Both the position numbers and the translations under genes were made by a program. Positions 36,401 through 51,400 of a stretch of DNA of 64,000 nt are shown here, piece after piece (within the stretch, counting starts at the first letter, position 1; each line of letters begins with the position of its first letter). This stretch comes from Lanius collurio (taxonomy: Eukaryota > Chordata > Aves > Passeriformes > Laniidae), in the NCBI GenBank assembly GCA_020086605.1, contig JACBWW010000018.1, forward strand, positions 18,449,052 through 18,513,051, read 5' to 3'. The notes beneath the pieces were generated by a model. The model was not told where the DNA came from and ran no database searches. It worked only from the letters and a program-made list of their open reading frames with translations.

Positions 36401-39400
36401 AGGACTGTGCATGCAGACACAGCTGCTAGGGCCTAAAAATTCTTGTATTTTAAAAATGAATAAAATTTAGAGTCTTAGTCAATGCCTGGAAAGCTGTTAT
36501 CTTAAACTGTAGTCTTTTGTGTCTTAAGTATTGTTGTACAGTGCTGGACCTGGGAAGTGCCCCCTGACTTTACTCCAAGGGAGTCATGGGCAGGCACTGA
36601 AGGTTCACTGGAGAGAGTCGAGGACAGCAACATCAATTATCAAACCTCCTAGGGAAAGGTGTCCCTACCCACGGCAAAGGGGGTGGAACTAGATGATCTT
36701 TAAGATCCCTTCCAACCCAAAACACTCTGTGATTCTACAATAAATCCCAAAAACAGAGCTGGTTTTTTGTTCATAGCTCTAAATGGTGGAGATTAAAGAC
36801 AATCCCTGTGTGCTAAGAGGAAAGGGGAGAATAAGTCAGTAAATACCTTTGGGGTCATCAGGAATGACAATGGGAGGAGCAATGTCTGGGAGTTCCTCTT
36901 CTCCTGGCTGGAGCCCCCTGGCCCGAAGGTGGCTGATATCCAGGAAATCTGGCATGTCTATAGAAACATCTACAAAAGCAGAGAAATGGGCTAAGCTTCT
37001 GAAGCCAGCAAAATGATCTTATGGTGCAACCTACCCTTTTAAAGAGGGAACTCTGGTGCCCAAGGTACAGGAACAGCCAGGATTCTCCTTCTGAAAAGAG
37101 TTCTTTGTGAAATTTGGAACACTAAAACACAATTTAACTAGCTCAGATGACATAAAACTGTGTTTTTGCTCCACAGACTGATGGATTGGTTTACTTTGTC
37201 ATAAAAGGAAAGAAGATTCAATTAGGATCTTCACAGTAAAACTTAAAGACTTAAGTCAGGTTCTCATTACAGTGTGCACATCTTACTGATTATCTTGGAT
37301 AGAAAGGTAAATAAAACAAGTACATACCAAGCTTTTTGGGTATCCAGTCAAGGCCAAAAGTGAATTTCTTTATCTGCACCACTAAGTACTCAGGAAATGA
37401 AGCAAAACGGGAAGTCCTGGTACGAACAAGAAACACAATTCATTGAAATCAGGCAACAGAATCCCCAGCAGCACAGATCTCAGTACCTCATGCACACTGA
37501 GATGAGCTGTCACAGGTTGACACACAGGATCCAACCCTACAAACATTTAAAATTCAAGTTCTCAACTACCATACTGCATCAACTCTTGGAGCCTGACCAT
37601 TGAGAACAACTTATTTCCTGCTCCACTCATCATTACAACTCTTGCAAGGTTTGAGTTGCACATCATGTTGATGAAGCCCAACATTGATGTGATGCCAGAG
37701 CTCACTGTGCATTTGTGTTTCTCTCTGCACCATGTCCAGGCAGTAAGATAAGCACTGAGCACAGTTTCTAATGGGCAGCCAGACACACACTTACTTAACT
37801 CCTGCAGATTTTGCTTGAAGGGCACTGCTCCAAAAATCCTCCACATTGCTTGGTTCAGAAAAGGCCTGCAGACATGCACTAAATGGGATCTTGGCACGGA
37901 CCAGCTCTGGCAGAGGTCTCCTTGCAGCTTCTGCTTCTCGCCTCTTCAATTCATAGGCAATTAATTCATCTGAGAAATACACACAACACTAACTAATGAA
38001 CATTGTCATGGTTATGAGCCCCTCAGCAGGCTTATTTTTGCAAGTTTTGGAAATGCAAAAACCTACTTAGAAATAAAAGTTTTACATGCTTTTAACTAGA
38101 CATCAAATATTTTTGTCTGCACTGGGGTCAGGAGCTACACTTACAGCCACATCTCTGTTTGAAGGTTTCTGTCCACGGTGAAAACGCAGAACTAGAAATA
38201 CCAGGCAATAAGCAATGAAAACTTTGCCATGACAGCCAAAATACTGTGTGAACAGTAACACCATCTACCCACTTTATCAGAGCTCAATCTGAGTTGAAAA
38301 GTTATTGCTGTCTATCTGTGTTATCTGACTTTTTCGACAGGCCAAGATTATGTATGATCTAGAAAAAGTCTTGACACTGGCAAGCTGAGCTGTGCCATAT
38401 GGTAAATTCACAAACTAATCTGTCTGCTGAGACATTACCTGGAGATAACATGTTCTTTTATAAGCAACAGAGTCATCACTGAAACTGATGAACAAAGAAT
38501 GCAAAGTTCTCCTAAATTTCTTGTCCAATGCAAAGATCTGTGGGCTAGGTAAAAAGTAGGTAGAAATTCTCTGCCTAGGATCTCATCAAACAATCAAAAT
38601 AGATCCTTCTAGTTTTAAAATATTTTAAATGTTCAGATTATGTAGGAAATCAGAGTCACATCTCCCTTCACGTTTCTGTGATGTCCCATTCACTTCTACC
38701 CCAAGCATACATTTATTGTGCTATTCTGCAAGGCTCTGCAGGGGCAACCACAACTTGTCAGTGCCTCCATCCTGCTCCAAGTATTCAAACCTCCTCGACC
38801 ATTTTCTCCTTTAAAAACAAGTGTGCTTTTCACAGGCATGAAAAAACACTCCTGTTTATCAAATCAACATCCAACACTGCATCCACCCTCCCTCCTCCCA
38901 TAAAGCCCCGAACACCCAAACTGTGTGGTTTGGATTTATAGATTACAAACTATCTTATACCCCTAATCTCTATCACCATATTAGATTTTATAATCTGCTG
39001 CTAAAGAACAGAAAGCAGATTTGGGTTTTGTTTTGCTTTTTGTGGGTGTGCTTTTAAAAGACATTCAAGTACGTTTGGTTCCTTTTTTATAATGAAGAAG
39101 TTTTCACAAACTGTTTCATTGGGCAGGACAAAGGAGATTCAGTGCTGGTGGGGATCTCTGGGCACAATGTGGCACATCCTGGGGTCAAAGAGAGCAGTTT
39201 GTTCCTTTACCTTTGTTGGTTGCTGCCTCCATGGCCACAGGGAGCTGCATGATGTAGTCCACCCTCTCTGTGTAGCGCACCTTCCTGGACTGGCAGCACT
39301 GCGTGCGCTCCTCCACCAGGAACCGGAAAACATCACTGGGGTTTTCTGAACCCACAGGGTTCCTCTGAAAGGAATAACAGACCAAATCATTTCTGTGGTG

Positions 39401-42400
39401 ATCAGCAAAACGGCCAGAAAACCCAAAGGCTGCTGGTTGTTTTAAGGAAAGCACGAAGCAAAGCTCAGGTTACACTGGACTGGATGCAGAGCTGTGGCAC
39501 TCACAGAGAAAACCACTGAAGTCCACAATTTCTGCATCTTTCTACACACAGGAACTTGCAGGGTATGTACCCAAAGAACCTGACTGAGTCAAGGCAAGCA
39601 GAAGAAGGTAGGAAGGTGGCAAGTTACAGTAAAGACAGAAAGCTCAGATAAATAACATGGAGCATCCTCTCAGCAAATAGAGTAGCTCCTACTGCCCTGA
39701 ATATGCACTGAAACAGAACAAGCAACTTGTAGTTCATTATCCAGATGGGAATGTCATGCAAATAATATACCTCCTCTTTGTTGTTCATGTTAATGTCTGT
39801 TATCAGGCAAGAAACAGAAAAGAGTCTTCTAACCACCCTATAATCAGTACATGCATTTAGGGATGTGGAACATTATGCATACAAATGTGAGTAACTTCGT
39901 CTAGAGACTGAACACATGAATAAACACCCTCAATTCTTGGGGAAAATGGGAAAACGAGGGAGGAAGGGTAGACAAGAAATGCTTTAGATCAAAACTGCAT
40001 GTATTTGTACATTCCTTTTCAGAAAGACAGCATTAAAATTCACAGTATGATTCCTTTACACACAGCACTGAGCTGGAGCTTGGTGGAACTAAAGCTTTGT
40101 ACAGGAATACTCAACTGACAAATAGTCACTCTGCTTTCAGCAGGGGAATCCTTCCTTCCATGATTCAATGACATACAGCTGGGATTTGTAAAACAGCTGG
40201 ACAGGGTAATTCATTTGCTCCCAACAATTATATGAATTTGGAACAGTAACAATAATAATCATAATACCCAATTCATTAATATTCCATGACAGACTTCAAT
40301 ATGGTAAACAAAACCAGCAATTTAAAAGGTCACATATGTTTACAAAACTTATAGCCTGTACAGTGATGCTTGACCTCTTTATATTTTTTAGCAGCAGCAC
40401 TGGCCCTGTTCATGGTCATGCAAGAGTCTGAAGTAAAGAAGAGGAAGAATTAATAAGCAAATGTTTCTGAAACAAAATACATTTAAATTCGTCCCATCTT
40501 CTACATATCTAAGGCTAAAAATAGTGCAAGTATAAAATGAGGTGCTCATGTAACAGTTTTGCCTTCATTGTCTAATACAACCACAAAAAGAAGCAGTAAT
40601 TCATATTTTCTCACCTCTACTAGATTTATAAGGTGTAGGAAAAATTCTTGTGCATCTTGTTGTCTATTAGAAGAAAATTCTGGGTGGCCTTTACTTACAA
40701 AAGCCTTGAACATTCGGGGAGATATTCCATTGTGTTGAGGCTAAATAAAAGAGAGAAAAACCTTTAAAAAGGGATTTTTATTCAATCATGGACCAAATAT
40801 CTCAAAGTTACTCCACTAGATCTATCTGCAGCCCATTTCTGGCACTGGAGGAATGATAGGTTCCATTTCACCTAGTTTCCCATCGTAATAAAAATGGGAA
40901 GGGTCCTGAAACATGATTTGGGGGGTTTAAAATGTGTTTTATGGCTTAGTTCCTACAGCACTCTACCTGTCCTTTGGCATTTGGCATTTTAAAGAGATTA
41001 CTGGAGGTTTTTAAATGCTAGTAGTTTTCAGAAAGGCTGAAAGCCTACATTGTTTTATAACATTTGACATTGCTTTCAGAACCCTGTGCCAGAATGTTGA
41101 AGCACTTTGGTGTATCAGCTGGCAGCTTTCCTCAGGACAAAACCTTCCCAGAGAGCTGTACAGAATCCAGCAGAGAACAACTAATGTGTGCAGCAGGCGT
41201 TCCCAGGTGGGTTGTTAAGAGCAAACATGAATTTGCAATTTGCAGGTGTTGGTCATGTTGAAAAACCATAACTTACAGCCTTTGGGCATTCAGTTGTACC
41301 AGGAGGAGATTGCCCTAAATTAGAAAACCTCCAGCTTCCAAGAGAGTCCTAGTTTTGACTTTCTAATCCTTTATACCACTCTAAGAACCTACCCAAGCAT
41401 TCCAGATCCTCAAGACAACACTAGCTATTATGCCTTTTAAATACCATTTTTGAAGGGGTCATAATCTTTTACTCAGATGTGCCCTCACCATTCATGAAAC
41501 CAAATAACTTTCTAGACAATCCAAGCAAAAGTATAAGCTTTAGGAGCTCTCAGAGGCTGTTAAAAACTCAGCCAATCTCATTCCTTACTACACTTACACT
41601 ATCATATGAATATAAAAATAGAAAAAGCAGCATGAAATTTTTTTCTTTGTTTTACCAGGGTACAGTATTCCCAGAGCCACTGAAATCAGAAGCAGATTCT
41701 CAGTTTTAATGCTTTTTCCATTTTTGGCAGTACACCACCAACCACATTAGGCCAAGATGAACCTTAAAGGCCCCCATCAAGAGACAGAGTCTCAGTATTG
41801 CTGGGACCAAGAGATGTTCTAGAGATTTCTGCATCCTGGGTTATGTATTGCTTCAGTGTCCTCAACTGCCTTCCATCAGAAGTAGGACTGGGAGAGAAAT
41901 GCATAAAGCAGCTCACATTACAATATCCCAGGCTTCTTCCCATGCCAGAAGCAAGAACGTGGCACACTTGCCCTGCTGTACAATGAAGTGAGGTTGGAAT
42001 CAAGCCTTGCTTCCACCTATACACTTTGTACTCAGCCCCTTGAGCAGGAAGAAGAGAAACATGCCATGTGTGACAGTCTGCAAAAGAGGACTGAATCTTG
42101 CAATATCGCCTCAAGGACAAAAAAAGGGAAAAAAAAAAAACCACAACAGAAGAAATGTTAAAGCTCTAAGAAGAAAGTCGAGTCCTGGCTGATGACCCTT
42201 TAGGCATTCAGCCTCTTCTTAATCCTAAAAAGAAAAATGCTGCCATTCTCAGGCTAAATTTCAGTGGTGAAAAATTCCAACTCCACAGCACCATGAATAT
42301 TTACAGAATACCTGGCATACTTTCCCCCTCAACAGTTGCAAAACAGTTTAGCTAAATATAGATTATGCTGGACCACTGCAGATCTCATATGAATGCTTTT

Positions 42401-45400
42401 ACAGGCAACAACTCCCCAAAACTTTGGATGAATTCCAAAGGCTCAGAAAGATTGAGAACTACTTTGCATGTAGAAGGGGGAAAAAAAGAAAAGGAATAAA
42501 AGCAAAATGAATAATTAATATTATAGACAGAAAGCAAAAGCTTTTAAAAACATTTGAGACCCAAAATGCTATGCAAACAAAAACAAAAAAAAAAAAGCAT
42601 CCTGAACCTGAAAAAAACCCATGGATTTGTATTCCAAGAGTGAAGGAATAGACAAAATATCTATACCTGGGTATTTTTTACAAATAAATCATTAATACAG
42701 AAAAAGCTGTAAAGGCTGTTTCAAATCCTAATATATGCTATGAATTGCCTTATAAGGAAGTAATTTCATGCACGTAACTTCAGCTTCATTAAATGAACAC
42801 AAGTACTGTTCAATGCCAGCAGGTGCCTACCTCAACCCGACAGTTTTATACCATCTGTCATTAAAAAGTTCTCTGTCTCTATCTAATAGTGGCTGCTGAG
42901 CTAAACATGTAGGTGTAGCTTTATTGCAAGGACTCAGATCCCTGAATTTCCAGCACAGTATTTCCCAGTCACATCCTGCATGTGCTTAGGAAAGCAGCCC
43001 AGTCACTACACATAATTCAATGTATGGAGTTTGCTGAAATCTGTGCCACTGTTCCTTTGTCCCTGTGGAGTGCTGATTAGTCTTGAACTTCATTAGATGG
43101 GAACAAGCAGCATTCATTTGCTGTTCCAAAACAGTGAATAGCCACTGTACAAAGCAATTACTCAGGAGACACAGGACTTCCAGATCATGCAAACTAATCT
43201 GTCCCAGATGCTCCATCTGTCCAAAATCTTATTGGCATTCTGATTTCAGGAGAAATTCCTATGTCAATAATTGACAGATGAAGGTAGAGGAAAATATCTA
43301 TTTCCATGGTAACCACCACCATCCCTCTGTGGCCAAAGCATGCATTACTTCAGTGGCTCTGCAAGGCTCCTCCACCTCCATGAAAGCCTCCAGCACCACC
43401 TAATCTTGCATTATCTAGACAGCTTCTCCTGAAATCAAGTGGAATATTGTCAGACACTTCCTGGAAAAAAATTCTTTAGCCCCTTCTTTCTAAAATTTAA
43501 AGAGGATTTAGAAGTTTGCTTCTAGGACTCTCTGGATGACATTTTTGGTGTTGGCTGTTCCTCGGAGAAGATCAACATTGGTTGCAAGTTCTGTGAACAT
43601 TTGCACTCACCACTGGAGCAGCAGAATACCTCATCAGCAGAACCAAGGCTTGCTTTGATGCGCTGCACAAATAGTGCCTGACTAATTTATCCCTGACTTA
43701 GTATCCTGCACATTCCACCTTGCTAAGCATCCCATCCATGCTGGATCCACATGTGTTCCTCAATGTCCAGCACCTGTTCCCTTTTCTCAGGATATCACTT
43801 TTACCTAGTTACCAGGCTGTACAAACTCAGGCAAATACCTTGTGTTCTTCTTTCATCACCTGCTCGATAAGCTCAGATTTCACAGGAGGCTTAGAGTATT
43901 GGCCTGAAAGGAGGCCGTGTCCCAGTTTAGCCCTGTAAGGAAGAAAGTGGTGGGGAGGAAACAAATATGTGAGAAAACAGAAAAGAAGAATTATTTCAAG
44001 AAAAAAAAAAAAAGAATTTTACTGCTTTTGACTCCTTGATGAACCATCATTACAACTGCAACTAAGTGGTCAAATCTTCTCATTCCCCCTGTGCCATATC
44101 TCACTTCTGAGCTCATGAAAAGGTGTTCTTTTGCTCCGCCATTAAATCATTTAGATTCCATTTAACCTGAATAAGTAAATAACTGAGAAATGTCACTTAC
44201 ATCTGAGTGTTGAAATCTTGTGTTGGATCAAGAGGGGAGTAGTCAAATATTCGTGGAAGGTTTCCCACATACCTGGGCAGCAAGAACAAAGCAGAAATGC
44301 TCAAATATTGCTGCTTAATGATTCAATCTATCCCCAATGAGTGCTTCCATCATGCAAAAATAATAGTAAAGAAATTAAGAAATGGACATTGAGGTTTGAA
44401 TAGGAAGCTTCTAGTTATAAAAAATATGGCTGTGCTGTTCATCTGGAATTTACATTCTATTCCATAATCTTGCAAAAGCTGCAGGATGGTGTTGGCCAAA
44501 ACCTCAGAGATGAGTTGAGAACCAGTGTACTTTCTACTCCCAACCAACATAATCAAGTAAATTCAGGTTTGTATCAGGACCAATATACGTAACAAGAATG
44601 TTTCTATTAAGTTTCACAAGAGAAACAATTCTGACAACACTGAGGGAAACGTTCTAACCAGCCTGTTGGAAAATGAATCACCCAGCAGCACTGTCTGAGC
44701 ATTGCTGCCCTTGAGCATGGGAAGAAACAGGCTGGGTAGGTGTGGTCATGGTGCTGGTCCCTCTCTCATCAAAGATCTCCACTGTTTTGATGACAATAAG
44801 TCCTCCACGTAACGCCCAGGACCATGCTGTGGAAAATTATCTTCCTTAACAAAGGCCATTTTGATATTTTTCAACAGTGGAGGTAGAAGAGCTGGCACTT
44901 AATAAATCTAGAGACTCTGCTCCATATGGCTAACCAAGAACACAAACAAAAGTTTTCTCCCTCTTCTTCTCTAGAAGGTAATTTCTAACACGAAAACCTG
45001 GGAGGCTTTCCAAAATCTAAAAGCTTCACTTCCAGCATATACACTACTGCTGCTTTGGAAGGAAAGGGCACTCTGAATTTTATTTCAATGGACCATGGAC
45101 TGTCCCTCATAAAAAGGCTTCTCTCCTTGGAGTGATGTGTTCAGTTTTGATCATCCAAGAGTATTTCATATTTTTCTGTTGTGTTTTTGCCGTTTTACTC
45201 TCAATTATTAAGTGGAAGAATACATTTACACTACTCTTTTCACTATTTTTAAAAAAATTTAATTAAAATGTGGCTCAGATAGTTTCCCCCCTTAGCCAGA
45301 CCCGCATGCAACAGGTGCACTATTTTTCACCAGCATGGATCAATATTAACATTTGTGCCACTTTTTGGCACAAATCACACAGGAGCAGCAGAATGACTCC

Positions 45401-48400
45401 TGCACTGATACTGGCATGGGCCAGTACAAACCCCCTTAATGTGATCCTGATGATACCCAGGGAAATAGAGACATAGAGATATACTTTCTGTATAGAGAAA
45501 GTAGAGACTGAGACATCAAATTTACAAGGAGGAATATGATTTCCCACCACTGAAGTTGAGACAGCAAGTTTTTATTCTGAAGGCAGATTGGGCTTTGTGC
45601 TCCAGACTTTTCCAGAACAGACAAAACAATCACTAAATTCTCCAAGCAGATACTGAACTGAATGAAAGAGAGCTGTCTGCAGGTGAGACAAAAATTGAAA
45701 TACCATTTTTCTTAGAAAAACAACAAATTGATGAATGCAGCAGGTAGTGACAAGACCTAGTTTGGAGCTACTTACGCTCGCTGGAACTCTGGGATGCTGA
45801 AAATGGCTTGCATGACAGCATTGAGGTAGCAGCTATTTCCCAGGTTCTTCATGCCAGTGTAGCCTGGGCCATACATGGGCTTGAGTTTCACGCCAGCTTC
45901 CTGAATCACTTCCCATTCTGAGACTCTTGGCTTTATGTCGTTATCTCTTAGCCCATTCTCTGTCTGGAAGCAACAAGATTTTCTTTTTAGTCTCTAACTT
46001 CTGCCATAATTATGTTGCTGCCATCATCACCACCAACATTGTGAGCTATGCCCCAAAAAAATGAAAAGCCAAATCAATGGGAAAGGCAAGGTAAATCCTA
46101 CATGTAGAGGAAGATGAGGGTCAGAAAGCCAGCAGTTTGTTCCTCCAAAACAGCCTCAGCTCTTTAGCACAGGCCCCTGGTTCTTTGAGGGCTCCCAGGT
46201 GTGACCTCAGTCCCAGCTGGGAGCTTCACTTGTCTCAGGCCTGTGACCTCAAACCTCAGCATCAAACACTGCATTTTTTTCAGGTTTCCTATTCCATTTG
46301 TAATGGCCATGAACAGCTGCTGCTGTAGAAGCCGTTCATAACAAACAAACCACATGAAAAGCTACAGATCCAAGGACTCGTCCCTTCTTTCAAATGGTAA
46401 AAGCCCCATAATTTGTGACACTGAAGTTTGTCCCCTTTACACTCAGCCTTCAGCCTGTAGGTGCAGGTCACTGTGGTGTCATTTACTGCTGCCACTACTC
46501 TGTCACTTCTCACAGGATTGTACAGACCAAAGACCAGAGGTGAAACCTCTGCAACAGCTAAGACTAAGTTTGCAAGGCTGCTGAGTAAAACAGGCTTTCC
46601 AGAAAGATTTGGATAAAAGAAACTTTTAATTCATGGTTCTGGCAAGGACATTAGTATACCAAAAGTTTTATTAGTACCACGAAGACTTTTGAAAGCACAG
46701 TTTAACTCTTCTCTATCATTTCAATTATTATCAGTTTTCTCACCACTTGGACAATTAAATGCACTTAAGTAGTAGCAGGTTTGTGCCTTTTTAACAGTTT
46801 TCATGTTCTCAGGTAGTGACACTAGGTTATATGCTTGAGTAAAAAAACCCAGAAAACAAACCAAATCAAAAAAAACCCCAACACAACCACAAAAAAACCC
46901 TACCTGCTTTTGTAAGAATATCCTATTCTGATTTCTTACATCATTTAAACAGAACTGGAATCAACATCCACTAAGGCACAAGTTATTAAATGTACTTCTT
47001 CACTAATATAGACACACACAGAGAATCCATCTTTCTCCACTCCTTTTCTAGTATATCATACCTTAGACCATGCTGTTTTCTAGACTTGAGAGAATGCATT
47101 TTTCTCATTTTCTAAAGTTTTTATTGACAAAACCTAAACTGAAACTTACCTAAACAACTTTCAGCCACTTTTTAACTTATCCATTGTTCAGCTTCTTTTG
47201 GCTTATGACTCATATCTGTTTACACATGCAATAGGCTTCCCTTCACTCACTGTTATTAAATACTCTAGAGGTTCTTCTCAAATTGAATGAGGTTTTTCAT
47301 CTTGAAGACAAATGCTACATGACACAGGAAAAGTGAAAAATAAGAACTAAAGACCACAAGGTACCTCTTTCAGAAGGCAACTTCTGGATTTGAGAGCAAT
47401 GATTTACTCAGAACTCAGACAATAAACTCCAAATTAGTTGGCTGAACTTTACAAAATTGAATACTGTCATATCAGTCTGAAGGAATCACAAATAAGCTGC
47501 AGGTGTCATTCTTCTCCTGTTTCTCTCCCACCCCTAAGTGAATAAACAAGTGAGCAACAAGCTAAATAAAAGATGGATTTCCTACCACTTGCATCTGCAG
47601 CATATCAATTCCAAAGTGTGCCAAATGTTTTGCTATATGTGGATCTAAAACCGGCTCCTCTTCATCAAAGGAATAGACATCTACAAAAGCAGAGAGAAAC
47701 CAATGAGCCCCAGCACCAAATGTTATCCCTTCTCTTTGTTTACCAGCACTGCATTCTCAGTGCAGGGCTGCCTATACAAAATGCCTTGTTCATATTCTCC
47801 AAGTTTGGTTCTGGCAAGCAGAGAAGTGCACAGATACCCACATAGCTCAGTCAATATCTTAACAAAATCCCCTCAAGCACTCTCCTCAAAAGAAATTATA
47901 TGCCTCCACAGTTTTAAAACTTAAAAATATTCATAGGGATCATAGTATTTCCCCTCTCCAAAATAAGAAATTTGTAGGGAAAGCAAGGAACAGGGTATGC
48001 AAAGTTCTCAGATATGTGGCCACTCTACATTTTGAACATGACAAAAAGAGATTATGAATTTTTGTAGAGCTACTAGATACAGACAGACACGTTAAAGCTG
48101 TGAGTAAATCAGACCAACTCACTATTGCCAACAGTATTTTAATTTTTAGTACAGTTTAAGAAATTCACTTTTGCCCTTTTCACACAGAGATGCAGGGAAA
48201 ACAGAGGAATTCTTTTTTGGATTACACACCATTGGACTGGACTTCCAGGATTAATCTAACCTTGTGGCTAGGGAGAAAGGCTGATTTTCTGAGTGAGATG
48301 TCTTGCTCTATTGTTTGGAAGATCTAGATTTCAGTTCCCTATGATAAGCCCTTATGGCCTTAAGTAAAAGCCCATAAACATTCTGGCAGGGCAAAGTTCA

Positions 48401-51400
48401 GACTGTGAAGGGAAGTATGTCTAATGATGATATTTTCAATATGAAACCAACTTTAATAAATCCAACAGAAGGACGAAAAAAATTTAGAGTAAAAATGTTC
48501 TTTTTTAGAGTTTACCTAGCAAGTCCTATAATAGCACTGAGTTCAGAGCAGATTTCACCTACTTGAACAAACAACAATAAAGCTGCAAGCATCATAAAAG
48601 GATAAAGGTGGTAAGACATGTCCTTGTAAGACTTGAACAGGCTTTCCATCTTTGCTCTGCTCAGGTCTCCACCTCTGGAGTAAATGACTGCTTTGGTGTC
48701 TCCTCATACCAAAATCCAGAACCCCTGTGCCAGTCTCCCTGCTTTTCTCTCGGGCAAGTTTCCCTCATGCCCAGCAGCTTCTCAGTGACCTTGCTCTATA
48801 TGACCAGATCTAGGCTGACAGAGAAAGCTTAGCCAGGAGAAAGGAAGAGAAACAAACTCAGGAGAAGATAGCAGGAACACTGATAAAGGCTGTTCACTTC
48901 TGAGAGGTCCTTACCCTGGCCTCTCCTGGCAGTTGCAGACCCTGGCTCTAACTCAGCCCATTCCCTTTAACAAAGTCTGCTAGTACCAAACCCACACTGA
49001 AACAACACATGGAAGGTTAGCCAAGAACTCAAAGACTAACTTTTAACATTGACCAGCCCTACAAAAAACCTCTCAGAGCAGGGAGCTGTGCTTTGAGCTG
49101 TGCTGCCAGCTGCTGATCAGCCATCAGATGCCCATTAACATCGATGCCCATGACCTTTCTGGCATGTGCCTGGCTGTAGCTGCCCATCTGCTGGAATTCC
49201 TCTGTGTGGTAGCAAATGCACCCAGAAGACATGACTGTTCATCCACACACATGGCATCACAGCATTCCCATAGTATTCTGGTGAGGTCACAGCACAGCCA
49301 GAAGATCCTGAGAAGTTCAAACACCTGATGGAGTGGGATTACACAGCAACTGAGCTTGGGTGACTGCTTTCAGGGTGGAAGCTCTGATATTGTTTTCCCT
49401 CTGCTCTGACAACTGCAGAAAGCAAATCACCTGGGACTACTGACCCAGAGCAGCAGAAATGGAACACAAGAATAACGTTCTGCTCAAGCCCAGCTCATGC
49501 CATGCTTCAGTACTTTCTGCTGTGTAGCTTGAGTTCATGGGAGAAAGAACTCACTTGTTTCAAAAAATCAAAGAGAGAAGGTAAGAGGTGCCAAACACAG
49601 GTCTGCAGTGCTGTCATACAGACTCTGGTAGATGAGGAATGTAGACAAGTCAGCAAATGTGACACACAACGACCTGGTATCATTAGAGTGAGAAAGAGAG
49701 AAGTGGAAGGGGAGGGGGGGAACCCACCAAGATAAATCTGAGACAGACAACACAGAATATTATTAAACAGAGAACAAAATCATAGAATATGCTGAGGTGC
49801 AAGGGACCCATCAGTATCATCCAGTCCAACTCCTGGCCCTGTGCAGGACACACAAAGAATCCCACCATGGGCCTGAGAGCGTTGTCCAAACACATCTTGA
49901 ACTCAGGCTTGGTGATTTGACCACTTCCCTGGGGAGATTTTTCCAGTGCCCAACCATCCTCTGGGTGAAAAATGTTTTCCTGATAACAATCACTATGATC
50001 CATATTATTTTAAGAAAAGAAAAATGTTATTGCTACTTGACTTCATTTTCTTCCACAGCTCAGGATTTACACCTGTTCTGGCTTTGTAAACTTCTCTCCT
50101 TCCTACTTAGAGGAAAACAGGCAATGGTAACACTGTCCCTAAAGAAACAAAATGGCTCAGGATCCCCCTAAAAGAATCTGACCATTGCTAAGATTAGCAT
50201 CCACAAAGCAACTCCTTCAAGTATCAGTCACATGGGGTTTCCCACTGCCAATGCCCCATTCCATGCCTCAATCTATTCCCAAAGAAGCAACCTCATAGTG
50301 ACTTGAAATGAATGTCAAGAGAGGCAGCACGTAGCAGTCTGCCCAGTGCTCAGCCCACTGAGGCAAACAACATTTCTGACTCTCTGGTGCATCCTGTCCA
50401 AGGTACAAGAGTGGAAGAGAAGCTGAGTTCAGTTTCTGCCCTGATCCAAGATGTGTCTGCTGGGGATAATGCCTCAGAAACCTTTCATAATGCACACAGC
50501 ACAGACATCTCAGGGCAAGACAAAGAGCTCTCCTCTGTGTACGTGGGGGTGAGTGTCAGTGGAATACTGGCACCACCTCCTTCTCCTTCCTCCTGGTGTG
50601 AAAAAGGAATAAATCATGTCAGGACAGGGACTAGCCCTTATTACTCCTCTACCATCACCTCTTCACCTCTAACCCAGGCAAGCAGAAAACAGACAGATTT
50701 TGTGTCACCATCAGCCACAGAGCCTCTTTCCTGAAGCCCATCTATCACCCAGCCCTATCGAGGGGTTATGAGTACCACGACAATATAGATCAGAGACAGA
50801 ATAATTGCTGCAAAGGAACAAGGAAGGCTGGGGGAGGGAAGACTTTTCTATAAGGAAACCAAGTAAACATCATCCAGAAGAACAAAGGTCTGTGGAGAAC
50901 AGCTGGTGCCTCTCATTCAGAGGGAAGGATGACAGCCTGTCCTTTGTTATCCCAAAGGCCACATAAGAGAGGAAGCAGCTGATCAGTGGGAGGCACAAGG
51001 ACAGAAGCCATAAGGAAACAAGTATTGCTGCTAAAGATGGGAAAGAAAAATTTCTGAAACAAAACCTACCGAATATCCTGTTTGTTTTGTAGATGCAGTT
51101 GAAACCTACAGCTGGGCAAATCCTAAACACCTTCAATAACTGAGAGATTTGGATAGAAATCATCCAAGACCAGACTCATGCAAGGAAATAACATTCCTTC
51201 TGGGAGAAAAAAAATTGGTTTTTTGCTAAGTGTTTCTGTGGCACAGCTGGCTGAATCTGACTACAGTCGCCTTTCCTCAGCAGTGAATAGGACTTAGAAA
51301 AGCTTTCAACTGATGTTTGTTAAAAAAGGGGGCTGCTCTAAACAGCAATTTTTCATCTCTGTAGTCATAAGCACTAAAGCCAAAATATAATCATGCTATG

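Noticed and set aside
49797..50171. 124-codon + strand open frame
   Set aside because: It reads the CR1 3' fragment in antisense; a well-known source of false avian proteins.
50312..50734. 140-codon Ser/Thr-rich + strand open frame inside a USP13 intron
   Set aside because: No homology recognised, low complexity, no codon or splice support.
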